Shown in pieces: positions 44,576-52,619 of a stretch of 64,000 nucleotides of DNA (positions are counted from its first letter, which is position 1; each line of letters opens with the position of its first letter). The stretch comes from Hungatella sp. (GTDB lineage: Bacteria > Bacillota > Clostridia > Lachnospirales > Lachnospiraceae). The notes beneath the pieces were generated by a model that was given only the letters and a program-made list of their open reading frames with translations, was not told where the DNA came from and searched no databases. The position numbers and the translations under genes were made by a program. Location of the stretch: contig WASS01000020.1 of NCBI GenBank assembly GCA_009712635.1, positions 1,125,208 to 1,189,207 of the forward strand. The letters run 5' to 3'.

Positions 44576-45457
44576 TCAACCGCCTCCTTTCATCAGCATA
44601 TCTCCCGCGATTTTCTCCGCAGCTGCTATGGCGGCCGCATTGATGATATCTAAGTTTCCTGAGTATTTGGGAAGAAAATCTCCCTGTCCTTCAATCTGCA
44701 CAACTACTGTCACTTTGTCTCCCTGCTGAATTGGAGGAACCAGAAGCTGGTATCCCGGTACATATTGCTTCATTTTCTCCACCATATCATAAATGGACTG
44801 CCGTATTTTATCTATTGTGACACTGGTATCCTTCACTCTCATCATAATGGTATCTGTCATCATGATAGGCGGAACAGCTGGATTGAGAACGATGATTGCC
44901 TTACCCTCATCGGCTCCTCCCACTGTCTCAATGGCCTTTTTGGTAGTCTCTGTAAACTCATCCATATTGGCTCTTGTGCCGGGACCTGCACTTTTTGATG
45001 AGATGGCTGCAATAATTTCTGCATAAGCCACCCCTGCAGTACTCGCTACTGCATGAACGATGGGAATTGTCGCCTGGCCTCCGCAGGTAACCATATTAAT
45101 GTTCGTCTCATGCTTTAACTGCTCCAGATTTACACTGGGCACGCAGTAGGGACCAACTGCTGCTGGTGTCAGATCAATGGCAATTTTACCTGCTTCTTTT
45201 AATAATCCGCTGTTTGTATTGGCATGGGCAGCAGCACTGGTGGCATCAAATACAATTTTAATATCTTTTTGCCGGACTACGCAGGCTATGCCTTCTGTCG
45301 TAACCGGTATTCCAAGGGAGCGTGCTCTTTTGATCCCTTCCGATTCCACAATTCCAGCCATCATCGCCATCTCTAAATTCCTGCTGCGAAATATTTTATA
45401 CATGAGATCACTGCCGATATTTCCCGGTCCGATCACCGCAACTTTAATCTTATCCAA
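44576..45457 (-). CDS. acylating acetaldehyde dehydrogenase
   Basis: Oxidises acetaldehyde with NAD+ and CoA to acetyl-CoA. The 293-residue protein starts [20 protein letters not shown], with the NAD-binding GPGNIGSD at 10-17. The catalytic thiol is Cys125 in [26 protein letters not shown] is the DmpF/MhpF signature. It overlaps functionally and physically (1-base gap) with the aldolase gene, as expected for the channelling complex. Unlike AdhE it is the short, dedicated catabolic form. Confidence 0.95.
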   Translation of the reverse strand: MDKIKVAVIGPGNIGSDLMYKIFRSRNLEMAMMAGIVESEGIKRARSLGIPVTTEGIACVVRQKDIKIVFDATSAAAHANTNSGLLKEAGKIAIDLTPAAVGPYCVPSVNLEQLKHETNINMVTCGGQATIPIVHAVASTAGVAYAEIIAAISSKSAGPGTRANMDEFTETTKKAIETVGGADEGKAIIVLNPAVPPIMMTDTIMMRVKDTSVTIDKIRQSIYDMVEKMKQYVPGYQLLVPPIQQGDKVTVVVQIEGQGDFLPKYSGNLDIINAAAIAAAEKIAGDMLMKGGG

Positions 45458-45491
45458 GTCCTTCCTCCTTTCTTAGCAGCATTTTATCAAG

Positions 45492-46268
45492 TCAGATAAA
45501 GCTGGCTTTCACTGATCCAAGGGTTGAAAAATGGGCTTCAAAAACATCTCCCCGTTTTGCTTTTGGAGCTGCGCTGAAGGCTCCGGATAAAATCACCTCT
45601 CCTTTTTTTAAAGCAACACCATAATTCCACAGACAATTAGCAAGCCACGCCACGGAATAAATGGGATTGCCGAGAACTGCTGCTCCGGTTCCTTTTCCAA
45701 CAAGTTCTTCTCCATTTTTATATAGTTCCATTTTAACGGCTGATAAATCAACCTGATCTAAGAAAACCTTTTTCTTACCCAGAACGTAGCAGCCGGAAGA
45801 GGCATTATCTGCAATGGTATCAGGAAGTTTGATTTTCCAGTCTTCAACACGGCTGTCCACAATCTCAAAGGCACATACCACATAATCCGTAGCCCGAAGA
45901 ACATCTTCCGGTGCGACTTTTCCGCCTTGTAAATCTTCCTTTAATATAAATGCTACCTCTGCTTCTATCTTAGGCTGCAGCAGCCGGTCAAAGGGCACTT
46001 CCACCGAATACTCCATGCTTTTAAATAAATGCCCGTAATCTGGTTCATTCACACCCAGCTGCTTTTGAATTCCCTCAGAGGTTAATCCTATTTTTTTACC
46101 GGATATAACCTGGCCAAGGCTTAATTGACGCTTCACATTCTCAAGCTGGATGGCATATGCATCGGCAACACTTAATGAGGGGTCTGTCTGTGTAAGAGGC
46201 TGAATGGGAATCCCATTCACCTGAGCCTTAAACAGGTCATCAGCAAATTTTATTATTTTTTCTTCCAT
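45492..46268 (-). CDS. 2-oxopent-4-enoate (2-hydroxypenta-2,4-dienoate) hydratase
   Basis: Adds water to 2-hydroxypenta-2,4-dienoate to form 4-hydroxy-2-oxovalerate. The 258-residue MhpD/DmpE-type protein contains GKKIGLTSEGIQKQLGVNEP and the metal-binding acidic set KIEAEVAFIL. Further blocks are CAFEIVDSRVEDW and the C-terminal GDVFEAHFSTLGSVKASF. The related decarboxylase (DmpH) has the same fold, but context and the presence of a hydrolase rather than a dehydrogenase branch favour hydratase. It lies 34 bp before the acetaldehyde dehydrogenase gene, with GGAAGGACTTGG upstream of the latter. Confidence 0.9.
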   Translation of the reverse strand: MEEKIIKFADDLFKAQVNGIPIQPLTQTDPSLSVADAYAIQLENVKRQLSLGQVISGKKIGLTSEGIQKQLGVNEPDYGHLFKSMEYSVEVPFDRLLQPKIEAEVAFILKEDLQGGKVAPEDVLRATDYVVCAFEIVDSRVEDWKIKLPDTIADNASSGCYVLGKKKVFLDQVDLSAVKMELYKNGEELVGKGTGAAVLGNPIYSVAWLANCLWNYGVALKKGEVILSGAFSAAPKAKRGDVFEAHFSTLGSVKASFI

Positions 46269-46284
46269 ATCCTTTCACATCTTC

Positions 46285-47130
46285 TCACTGTCTGGCATAA
46301 AGAGGATCAATCGTCAGGAAATTATGTACCAGAGCAGCAAATTCCTCTGTCCTCTCAATCTGTGTCCAGTGACCGCATTTGCCAAACACATGAAGCTGGC
46401 TGTTCTCCAGACACTGGGTCAGCTTCATGGAAGTTTCAAGCGGAATCACCCGGTCTTCTCTGCCATGGACAATTAAAGTCTGGTGGCGCACCTCCCTTAA
46501 GTAAATTTCATATTTTGCCATTGCTTCCACGCCCTTTTGTCTGGGCTCCGGAAACATGGAAGAAAAACTCTCCTGAAATCCAGGCTGGATACTACCTTCG
46601 TACCTTGCTCCTGCCAGTTCTTTCGGCATCATTGCCTGATTATAGGCAAAAATGCCAATCAGTTCCTGCATGTTCTCCAGAGAAGGCTGGTATCCCCATA
46701 CCCGGTCAAGACCGTAAGTAATAGGGAATGTAACTCCCATGCTTCCCATCAGCACCAGTTTGCGAACCCGCTTAGGATGGGTTATTGCAACAGCAAGAGC
46801 CAGTGCTCCTCCAAAGGAATTTCCCACCAAATCCGCCTGTTGGATTTCCAGCGCATCCAGAAAATCAATGGTCTGTTTTACCCACACATCCATACCGTAA
46901 TGAATTCCCTCCGGCCGGTCAGTATAACCAAAGCCAACCATATCCGGCGCCAGTACCCGGTGATTCGGTGCAAGAAGGGGAAATACTTTGTTCCAGTTTG
47001 CCCAAGCGGATACTCCTGGTCCGGAACCATGGAGCATAACAAGAGGAAACCCCTCTCCCACATCATGGTAATTTGTTTGAAATCCTCCGGTAATAATTGA
47101 GTTTGCAATTTCTGGTCTTTTTTCCATCAT
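46285..47130 (-). CDS. 2-hydroxymuconate semialdehyde hydrolase (meta-cleavage product hydrolase)
   Basis: Alpha/beta hydrolase cleaving the C-C bond of the ring-fission product to 2-hydroxypenta-2,4-dienoate and formate, or a larger acid if the ring was substituted. In the 281 residues, VMLHGSGPGVSAW is the oxyanion loop. VGNSFGGALA has nucleophile Ser105, IVHGREDRVIP has Asp226, and GKCGHWTQIER has His254. These are the DmpD/XylF/TodF-type signatures. It is the first enzyme gene of the operon, 23 bp after iclR. Substrate side-chain preference is open. Confidence 0.92.
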   Translation of the reverse strand: MMEKRPEIANSIITGGFQTNYHDVGEGFPLVMLHGSGPGVSAWANWNKVFPLLAPNHRVLAPDMVGFGYTDRPEGIHYGMDVWVKQTIDFLDALEIQQADLVGNSFGGALALAVAITHPKRVRKLVLMGSMGVTFPITYGLDRVWGYQPSLENMQELIGIFAYNQAMMPKELAGARYEGSIQPGFQESFSSMFPEPRQKGVEAMAKYEIYLREVRHQTLIVHGREDRVIPLETSMKLTQCLENSQLHVFGKCGHWTQIERTEEFAALVHNFLTIDPLYARQ

Positions 47131-47153
47131 TTCAATCTACTCTCCTTTTTGTT

Positions 47154-47954
47154 TTAATCCTGTTGAGGTTTTCTATAGCCCATTGCAGACGATATAGAGT
47201 CCGCTGTTTCTTTTACCAGAACAATCACACGTTCCATTCGTTCCCCGTTCATCTGGCTGCATAAGCCAGATACACTGACTGCATATTTCACCTGTCCCCT
47301 GCTGTCAAAAATAGGTGCTGCCACACATCTCAGCCCCATCATAACTTCCTGATCATCCACTGCATAACCCTGGCTGCGGATCTGTTCCAATTCCTTTAAA
47401 AGAGCTGGCAGTGTAGTTATGGTTCGTTCTGTAAAGGAATGCATTCCATGCTGACGCATAATCTGCTTGACTTTACCTGCCGGTAAGTACGCCAGTATGG
47501 ATTTACCCAGGCCGCTGCAATGCATGGGAAGACGTCTGCCGATTTCCGATACAATCCGTATCAGGTGATTGGAGTCAATTTTATCCAGATAAAGCACTTC
47601 ACCCTGATCTTCTGTTGCAAGCTGTATCATATCACCCAGCTGATTATTCAGCTTTTGCATAAACGGCTTTGCAATGGAACGGATATCCCAGGAATGACCA
47701 ATCTGATTCCCCAGTTCAAAGAAACGGATTCCCAGACGATAGCAGCCGGTCTCCTCTGACTGGTCCACATACCGGTAATCACGAAGAGTGGAAATCAATC
47801 CGTAAACCGTGCTTTTAGGCCAGTTTAACCGGGTTGCAATTTCTGTCAGCGTCATCTCACTGTCTTCTTTCGCCAGTAATTCGATTAAGAGAAGTGCCCG
47901 CTCTACCGATTGTACATGTGATGATTTCTTTTCCGAAGGTTTACTGTTCTCCAT
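47154..47954 (-). CDS. IclR-family regulator of the meta-cleavage operon
   Basis: Regulator of 266 residues and first gene of the operon. The winged helix (QSVERALLLIELLAKEDSEM, then LTEIATRLNWPKSTVYGLIS) is followed by the IclR effector domain, with GLGKSILAYLPAGKV and GYAVDDQEVMMGLRCVAAPI. IclR proteins such as MhpR and PcaU often activate aromatic catabolic operons. Two 15-base direct repeats 8 bp upstream of the operon's -35 fit an activator site, so autoregulation is likely. The inducer would be an aromatic compound or a pathway intermediate (inferred). Confidence 0.92.
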   Translation of the reverse strand: MENSKPSEKKSSHVQSVERALLLIELLAKEDSEMTLTEIATRLNWPKSTVYGLISTLRDYRYVDQSEETGCYRLGIRFFELGNQIGHSWDIRSIAKPFMQKLNNQLGDMIQLATEDQGEVLYLDKIDSNHLIRIVSEIGRRLPMHCSGLGKSILAYLPAGKVKQIMRQHGMHSFTERTITTLPALLKELEQIRSQGYAVDDQEVMMGLRCVAAPIFDSRGQVKYAVSVSGLCSQMNGERMERVIVLVKETADSISSAMGYRKPQQD

Positions 47955-48024
47955 TGCTCATCAATGCCTTTCTCTTTACTTTTTTGTTAATTATGTTTAA
48001 AATCATGTTGTTTTTTATGTTTTT

Positions 48025-48053
48025 ATCATAACATTATAACAAATATAATTCAA
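48025..48053 (-). promoter_or_regulatory. promoter of the iclR/meta-cleavage operon
   Basis: Minus-strand TTGAAT (48048-48053), a 17-base spacer, and TATGAT (48025-48030), about 70 bp before the iclR start. The imperfect -35 suits an activated promoter. Confidence 0.6.
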
Positions 48054-48061
48054 CTATATTG

Positions 48062-48097
48062 TTCCCATATACCGAATAGTAATTCCCATATGCCGAA
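48062..48097. promoter_or_regulatory. candidate IclR binding site: two direct repeats in phase
   Basis: TTCCCATATACCGAA (48062-48076) and TTCCCATATGCCGAA (48083-48097) differ at one base and repeat at exactly 21 bp, two helical turns. They end 8 bp upstream of the -35 on the minus strand. Each half has TTC...GAA ends. Confidence 0.65.
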
Positions 48098-48115
48098 CAA
48101 ATTTCGAATCGGCCA

Positions 48116-48139
48116 TAATCCAGACACGTAATCCAGACA
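48116..48139. repeat. short tandem direct repeat upstream of the IclR site
   Basis: TAATCCAGACA occurs at 48116-48126 and 48129-48139 (13-bp period), between the IclR-type repeats and the terminator of the next gene. Function unknown; it could be a further regulator site or a small duplication. Confidence 0.5.
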
Positions 48140-48152
48140 TGAGATTAACGCA

Positions 48153-48203
48153 CAAAAAAGGAACAGCTGCTCAACTAACCACACTGGTTTTGCAACTGTT
48201 CCT
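48153..48203 (-). terminator. terminator of the YtvI-like gene
   Basis: AGGAACAGCTGC and GCAACTGTTCCT pair over 12 bp with one wobble. On the minus strand they end in TTTTTTG. It isolates the YtvI-like/acyltransferase unit from the meta-cleavage promoter. Confidence 0.8.
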
Positions 48204-48214
48204 GATAATTTTAT

Positions 48215-49288
48215 TTATTTGTATAACTTTATTGTATTGGTATCATTTAAATGACGGAGCAGGGAAAAAAAGATAGGAAAGCTGATCATTCCCATAATAC
48301 CAAACAGCTCAGCTCCTACAAACATACTGAGCAGTGCTACAATGGGATGCAGACCAATTTGGCTGCCTACAATTTTAGGCTCCAGAATGTTACGAATCAC
48401 GGTAATAACCAGATACACCAAAAGAAGTCCCATTGCTAACGTACCATTCCCCTGAATCGCTGCAATCATCATCCATGGCAGCATAATCCCGCCGGTCCCA
48501 AGCACCGGAAGAATGTCAAAAACTGAGATTGCAAGAGCAATTAGGATTGCATTTGACACCCGTATCATTGTAAGTCCAATGGACAGCTCCACAAATGTAA
48601 TTGCCATAATGAGGGCGTAGGAACGGATATATACAAACAATGTATCTACCATAAATTCCTTTATTTGCCACAACAATCCCACTGTCTTATGGGGTAACTG
48701 GCGGGTAATAAATTCAACCATTAGATCGTAATCTGCTGCAATAAAAAAGGTTGAAATAATCATTAGCAGGATTTTGAAAAACATTCCAGGCAACAGGGAA
48801 GCGTAGCCGGTAAGTTCCTCCACTATCCTGACGGATAAGCTGGTAACAAGTTCGCCCACAGACTGGACAAACTGGGAAAACAAACCATTAAGCGTTTTTA
48901 CAAGCGCAGCATCCATATGAGAAACAGTCCGCTCAATCCCTTTAAATATATAACCAAAAGCAGGTTCTATCTGATTGGTATAGATTGATGGCAATGCCAT
49001 TACCATATCAACGGTAACCATTACCAGCTTAATCCCAAGCAGGGCAATCAAAATACCTGCTGTACTGTAAAACAGAAGAACTAACAGCATGGCAATCATT
49101 TTGTAGGAAAGCTTTGTTTTCTCAGAGATCCATTCCGCTGGTATTTTTAAGATGTAAGCAATTAAAAATGCTGCTAAAAAGGGAGAAACAAGCCCCAATG
49201 CATATCGGATGGTAATGGTAACTAACAAAAGGATCAATCCACAGTAAATCAGATTCACTATAAATCGTTTTTGTTTTTCGTAGTCCAT
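48215..49288 (-). CDS. AI-2E/PerM family permease, YtvI-like
   Basis: Polytopic membrane protein of 357 residues. YCGLILLLVTITIRYALGLV and FLAAFLIAYILKIPAEWISE at the N-terminus, and LIALAISVFDILPVLGTGGI with the terminal LHPIVALLSMFVGAELFGIM, are the AI-2E transporter family signature. About eight helices are expected. In Bacillus the closest relative by wording is YtvI, named for a role in sporulation, but family members also act as Na+/H+ antiporters or exporters, so the substrate is unknown. It starts 23 bp after the acyltransferase stop. Confidence 0.85.
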   Translation of the reverse strand: MDYEKQKRFIVNLIYCGLILLLVTITIRYALGLVSPFLAAFLIAYILKIPAEWISEKTKLSYKMIAMLLVLLFYSTAGILIALLGIKLVMVTVDMVMALPSIYTNQIEPAFGYIFKGIERTVSHMDAALVKTLNGLFSQFVQSVGELVTSLSVRIVEELTGYASLLPGMFFKILLMIISTFFIAADYDLMVEFITRQLPHKTVGLLWQIKEFMVDTLFVYIRSYALIMAITFVELSIGLTMIRVSNAILIALAISVFDILPVLGTGGIMLPWMMIAAIQGNGTLAMGLLLVYLVITVIRNILEPKIVGSQIGLHPIVALLSMFVGAELFGIMGMISFPIFFSLLRHLNDTNTIKLYK

Positions 49289-49311
49289 ATGTTTCCTTTT
49301 CCCATTGCAAA

Positions 49312-50580
49312 TCAGTTATAGTTAAGGTTCAATTGCAGAACAACCTTATCAAGAAAAGCAGAAATCGTATCCCGATCAGCCTGCGAACCATAAAGATTGA
49401 CACTTAACACAGGATTATCATCAAATGTAGAAACCGCCAGCTGGAAATAGGGGCTATACTTTATGGAACCGGTCATGAAAGCTTTTGTGATCTGCAGCTC
49501 ATCGAAGCAGAACTGTGTTTTATCAATGATTCCAATATTAGTAAATGCAATCAACGCATTATCAAAACTTCTATTAACCATACGTTCTGCCAGTTGATAA
49601 GGCAATCGGTCAAACACGTTCTCCAGAATGAACATACTTTTTATACAGGCAATACTGGATTTTTCTTTCTTCATACTTTCCCTGACTTTTAAAAGAGTAT
49701 CTTCAAATGATGCTCCAATATCGGATCCGATGTCGCAGTTAAGATTAGTACAGAGATTACAGATCCCTTCGGCTTTATGACCGGGTAAATACTTCCTTAA
49801 ATCCACAGTGCTGGGAATTGCAAAAACATAACCAAAAGTTTCATAAAGAGTACGGATATATGCAGTAAGTATCATGTCATTTATGGTAGCATCATGATTC
49901 CTGGCATATTCTTTCAGATTCAAAAAAGTTTCTTTGGGAATACTTCTGATCTCAATAAATGGACTTTTTAAGTCACCCTCCAGTTTTAAATGTGCAGGAT
50001 CATGAGTGGACATATCATTCTTACAAAATAGAATTTTAATTTTTTCTTTCCACGAAAACATCTTAGTGATCTGGGATAATCTTCTGCTTCCCAATGCCGG
50101 TGGATGATAATTTGCATCTTCCCTGATTTTATTGTAAATACTGCTTAACAAATACAGATAATCCTTAAATCCTGCTGCATCACAAAGCATGTGGTTCATT
50201 AGTATGACAAGAGTATCCGCTTTTCCATTCCGGATCACACCCAGCTTTATCTGAGGCCCTGTGGATGTATTAATTTCTGAAACAAGGAACTGGTTTACCG
50301 CCGTTTCACCATCTGCCGTTTCAATTAAAGTCAGCATTTCATTTGTAGTATTGCTGCGGTATTCCCAATACGGGCGTCTTTCCTCTTCATTAAAACCGCA
50401 TTTGAGCAAAGGGAACGCTTCTGCTGATACAGCAACGGATTTACGCAGCCGGTTCATATCTAATTTACCTTCAAACGATACGAGAAAATGTAATATGTGG
50501 TCATTTATCTTCTTTATCTGAAACAGATGCTGTAAGCTGTCCCACGCTTCAACTTTATACCGAACATGCGCTTCCCTCAT
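49312..50580 (-). CDS. condensation-domain-like acyltransferase
   Basis: Cytoplasmic protein of 422 residues with the CoA-dependent acyltransferase (CAT/condensation) fold. VILMNHMLCDAAGFKDYLYL carries the HxxxDxxG active site, with His as base. Other blocks are LHFLVSFEGKLDMNRLRKSV and the bridge VDLRKYLPGHKAEGICNLCT. It resembles alcohol acetyltransferase/PapA-type stand-alone enzymes. No carrier-protein or NRPS gene is close, so it probably uses an acyl-CoA to esterify a small acceptor or lipid. It may be co-transcribed with the YtvI-like gene. Confidence 0.75.
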   Translation of the reverse strand: MREAHVRYKVEAWDSLQHLFQIKKINDHILHFLVSFEGKLDMNRLRKSVAVSAEAFPLLKCGFNEEERRPYWEYRSNTTNEMLTLIETADGETAVNQFLVSEINTSTGPQIKLGVIRNGKADTLVILMNHMLCDAAGFKDYLYLLSSIYNKIREDANYHPPALGSRRLSQITKMFSWKEKIKILFCKNDMSTHDPAHLKLEGDLKSPFIEIRSIPKETFLNLKEYARNHDATINDMILTAYIRTLYETFGYVFAIPSTVDLRKYLPGHKAEGICNLCTNLNCDIGSDIGASFEDTLLKVRESMKKEKSSIACIKSMFILENVFDRLPYQLAERMVNRSFDNALIAFTNIGIIDKTQFCFDELQITKAFMTGSIKYSPYFQLAVSTFDDNPVLSVNLYGSQADRDTISAFLDKVVLQLNLNYN

Positions 50581-50679
50581 TGCCGTTACCTCGTAATTTC
50601 CCTTTCATCGGACTTCCTATATTTGTATATGCTCTTTTTCCTGATTATACCACGTAATTTGAGTTCTGTTCTTTAATTT

Positions 50680-52377
50680 CTACATTTCTTCGGGACATGT
50701 CATGCCAAGCAGACCGCAGGCATCCAATATGACGCGCTGAGTCAGATCTGCCAGAACAATCCTTGCCTGCCTTGTGTTTTCTTCTTCCTGTAAAATAGGA
50801 CATTCGTGATAAAATTGATTAAATGCCACTGCAACAGTTATTAAATACCTTGCAATAACAGAAGGTTCATAACGCTCTGCCGCCTTTAACACAGCTTCCT
50901 CATAGCCGGAAAGTGCTTTTATCAGGGCGTATCCCTTATCTTCCGTCAGTGCATGAAAATCCATATTCTCATAATCAGCTTCTTTCTTGTTCTTTCTTAT
51001 TATGCTTTTGGCGCGTGCATAGGTATACTGAACGTAAGGGCCGGTAGTTCCATCAAAGCTCAACACAGCCTCCCAGGAAAAATCAACATTTTTAATCCGC
51101 TGATTAAACAGGTCATGAAAAATAACTGCGCCAATTCCTATTTTCTCAGCTGCCTGCTCCTTCTCTTGTAAATCCGGATTTTTATCCTGAATTGCCTGTA
51201 ATGCACGTTCCATGGATTCATTCAGGATATCCTCTGCGTAAATAATATTGCCGCTTCGGGTTGATAACTTCGCTCCTTCCAGGCTTACTAATCCGTAAGG
51301 AACATGAACGAGAGTATCCGCCCAGTTGTATCCCATCACTTCAATTGCTTTAAATACCTGTTTAAAATGTAAACTTTGCTCCAATCCGGTCACATACACA
51401 CAACGGTCAAAGTGATACGTTTCTTTCCGGTATAAAACAGCAGCTATATCCCTGGAATGATAGATGGAACTGCCATCACTTTTGGTTATGAGACATGGGG
51501 GCATCTCATATTCTGACAGATCAATGATATCTGCTCCCTGACTCTTTTTCAACAGCCCTTTGCGTTTCAGCTCTTCTACTAAAGCAGGTACTTTATCCCG
51601 GTAAAAGCTTTCGCCGGCATAAGAATCAAAGGTGATTCCCAGCAGATCATACACACGGGAATATTCCTTTAAACTGATCTCCTTAAACCAGTTCCATATT
51701 CCCATTGCTTCCTCATCGTTGTGTTCCATCTTTACAAACCAGTTCCTTGCCTGAGAAAGCAATTCCGGATCTTCTTCTGCCTCTGCATTAAACTTCACAT
51801 AAATCCGCAGTAATTCCTCTATCCCCTTTTCTTTTACAGTTTCTTCATCGCTCCATTTTTTATATGCCACAATCAGCTTCCCAAACTGGGTTCCCCAATC
51901 GCCCAGATGATTGATACGCACAACGTCAAATCCCAGTTTTTCATAAATCCGGTACAGGGAATTGCCAATGACTGTGGTGCGTAAATGTCCCACATGAAAA
52001 TTTTTTGCTATATTGGGGGATGAATAATCCATGCAGATGGTCTTGCCTGTTCCGGTCTTTGTAAGTCCGAAATCCGGACCTTTCAATTTATTTATCCAGT
52101 GCTTTACGTATTGATCACGTTTCATAAACAGATTCAGGTACCCGTTTACCGCCTCTGATTTTTCAATCCCCAGTTCTTCCTGTACTTCCTCCATGGAAGC
52201 TTTCAGTTCTTGTGCAATCCAGACTGGACTTTTATGCATTACTTTCGCAAAAGAAAAGCATGGTAGTGCGAAATCTCCCATATTTTCCTCAGGAGGAATA
52301 TCCATAATTGCTATCACCTCCTGTTCACTTACATTCTCCAGACTTTTTGCAATCCATTTGCAGATTTCTTCTTTCAT
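50680..52377 (-). CDS. argS: arginyl-tRNA synthetase
   Basis: Charges tRNA-Arg with arginine in the cytoplasm; class I synthetase of 565 residues. The start at 52377 (MKEEICKWIAKSLENVSEQE) has AAAGGAGG upstream. Further upstream in-frame sequence is the attenuator, so the longer reading is wrong. The N-terminal Add1 domain is about 1-100, SPNIAKNFHVGH (120-131) is the HIGH region, and LEGAKLSTRSGNIIY is the KMSKS equivalent. The anticodon-binding DALR domain ends EMNLGLLGMTC-like at CGLLGMTCPEEM. Regulation appears to be by an Arg-rich leader peptide and terminator hairpin directly upstream (52413-52648), not a T-box. Confidence 0.96.
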   Translation of the reverse strand: MKEEICKWIAKSLENVSEQEVIAIMDIPPEENMGDFALPCFSFAKVMHKSPVWIAQELKASMEEVQEELGIEKSEAVNGYLNLFMKRDQYVKHWINKLKGPDFGLTKTGTGKTICMDYSSPNIAKNFHVGHLRTTVIGNSLYRIYEKLGFDVVRINHLGDWGTQFGKLIVAYKKWSDEETVKEKGIEELLRIYVKFNAEAEEDPELLSQARNWFVKMEHNDEEAMGIWNWFKEISLKEYSRVYDLLGITFDSYAGESFYRDKVPALVEELKRKGLLKKSQGADIIDLSEYEMPPCLITKSDGSSIYHSRDIAAVLYRKETYHFDRCVYVTGLEQSLHFKQVFKAIEVMGYNWADTLVHVPYGLVSLEGAKLSTRSGNIIYAEDILNESMERALQAIQDKNPDLQEKEQAAEKIGIGAVIFHDLFNQRIKNVDFSWEAVLSFDGTTGPYVQYTYARAKSIIRKNKKEADYENMDFHALTEDKGYALIKALSGYEEAVLKAAERYEPSVIARYLITVAVAFNQFYHECPILQEEENTRQARIVLADLTQRVILDACGLLGMTCPEEM

Positions 52378-52412
52378 AATTGACCTCCTTTTTTTCATTT
52401 TTATAAAAGAAT

Positions 52413-52461
52413 AAAAAAAGAACCGCAACAGATCAGCATATGCTGAAACAATTACGGTTCT
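52413..52461 (-). terminator. attenuator terminator in the argS leader
   Basis: On the minus strand AGAACCGTAA (52461-52452) pairs with TTGCGGTTCT (52428-52419) over 10 bp with one wobble, capped by a small CAGC/GCTG hairpin and followed by T7 (52413-52419). It lies 35 bp before the argS start codon, so it must be read through for expression. Confidence 0.88.
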
Positions 52462-52481
52462 GCTATAAACTATGAACCGCA
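52453..52481 (-). promoter_or_regulatory. antiterminator hairpin of the argS leader
   Basis: CGGTTC (52479-52474) pairs with GAACCG (52460-52455), extended by a wobble and an A-U pair. It uses the 5' arm of the terminator, so the two are mutually exclusive. GCGGTTC occurs twice (52480-52474 and 52426-52420) and both copies compete for the same GAACCG. Confidence 0.75.
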
Positions 52482-52594
52482 CAGAAACAAGACGTATCAA
52501 TCCTGCAACCGTGCGAGTATTCTTTGCATCAGTTACAAGAATTTACGTCTTTCTCTGCGTCTTAAGCTGTTCATGTAAAATGTCTTCATAGTTT
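52467..52594 (-). promoter_or_regulatory. long anti-antiterminator stem overlapping the leader-peptide ORF
   Basis: AAACTATGAA (52594-52585, containing the leader start codon) pairs perfectly with TTCATAGTTT (52476-52467). Inside it the Arg-codon stretch (52560-52546) pairs with 52495-52478 in 4+5+5 bp blocks. This stem buries the antiterminator arm 52474-52479. A ribosome stalled on the Arg codons would break it. Confidence 0.7.
52533..52589 (-). CDS. argS leader peptide (Arg-rich, 18 residues)
   Basis: Reads MKTFYMNSLRRRERRKFL and stop TAA. Codons 10-15 are Arg-Arg-Arg-Glu-Arg-Arg (AGA CGC AGA GAA AGA CGT), five Arg in six codons, in a leader directly before arginyl-tRNA synthetase. GAGAGGA lies 8 bases before the ATG, and a consensus promoter (52620-52648) about 30 bases upstream. 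The peptide need not function itself: the ribosome would stall on Arg codons when Arg-tRNA is scarce, freeing the antiterminator arm downstream. Start codon and Arg codons lie in RNA segments that pair with later leader segments, as in his/trp-type attenuators. The ORF, motifs and pairings are seen in the sequence; the mechanism is inferred. Confidence 0.82.
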   Translation of the reverse strand: MKTFYMNSLRRRERRKFL

Positions 52595-52619
52595 ATTTCC
52601 TCTCAAAAATGTTGTTTTC

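Noticed and set aside
46537-47100. 187-codon plus-strand ORF opposite the meta-cleavage hydrolase
   Set aside because: Lies wholly antisense to a well-supported enzyme gene and has no start signals.
48062-48139. CRISPR-like or insertion-sequence repeats
   Set aside because: Only two copies each of two unrelated short repeats, no spacers of regular length and no transposase nearby; regulatory sites explain them better.
52378-52500. N-terminal extension of ArgS by 41 codons
   Set aside because: The extra codons read through the terminator hairpin and T-run; the AAAGGAGG site and the family N-terminus both fit the ATG at 52377.
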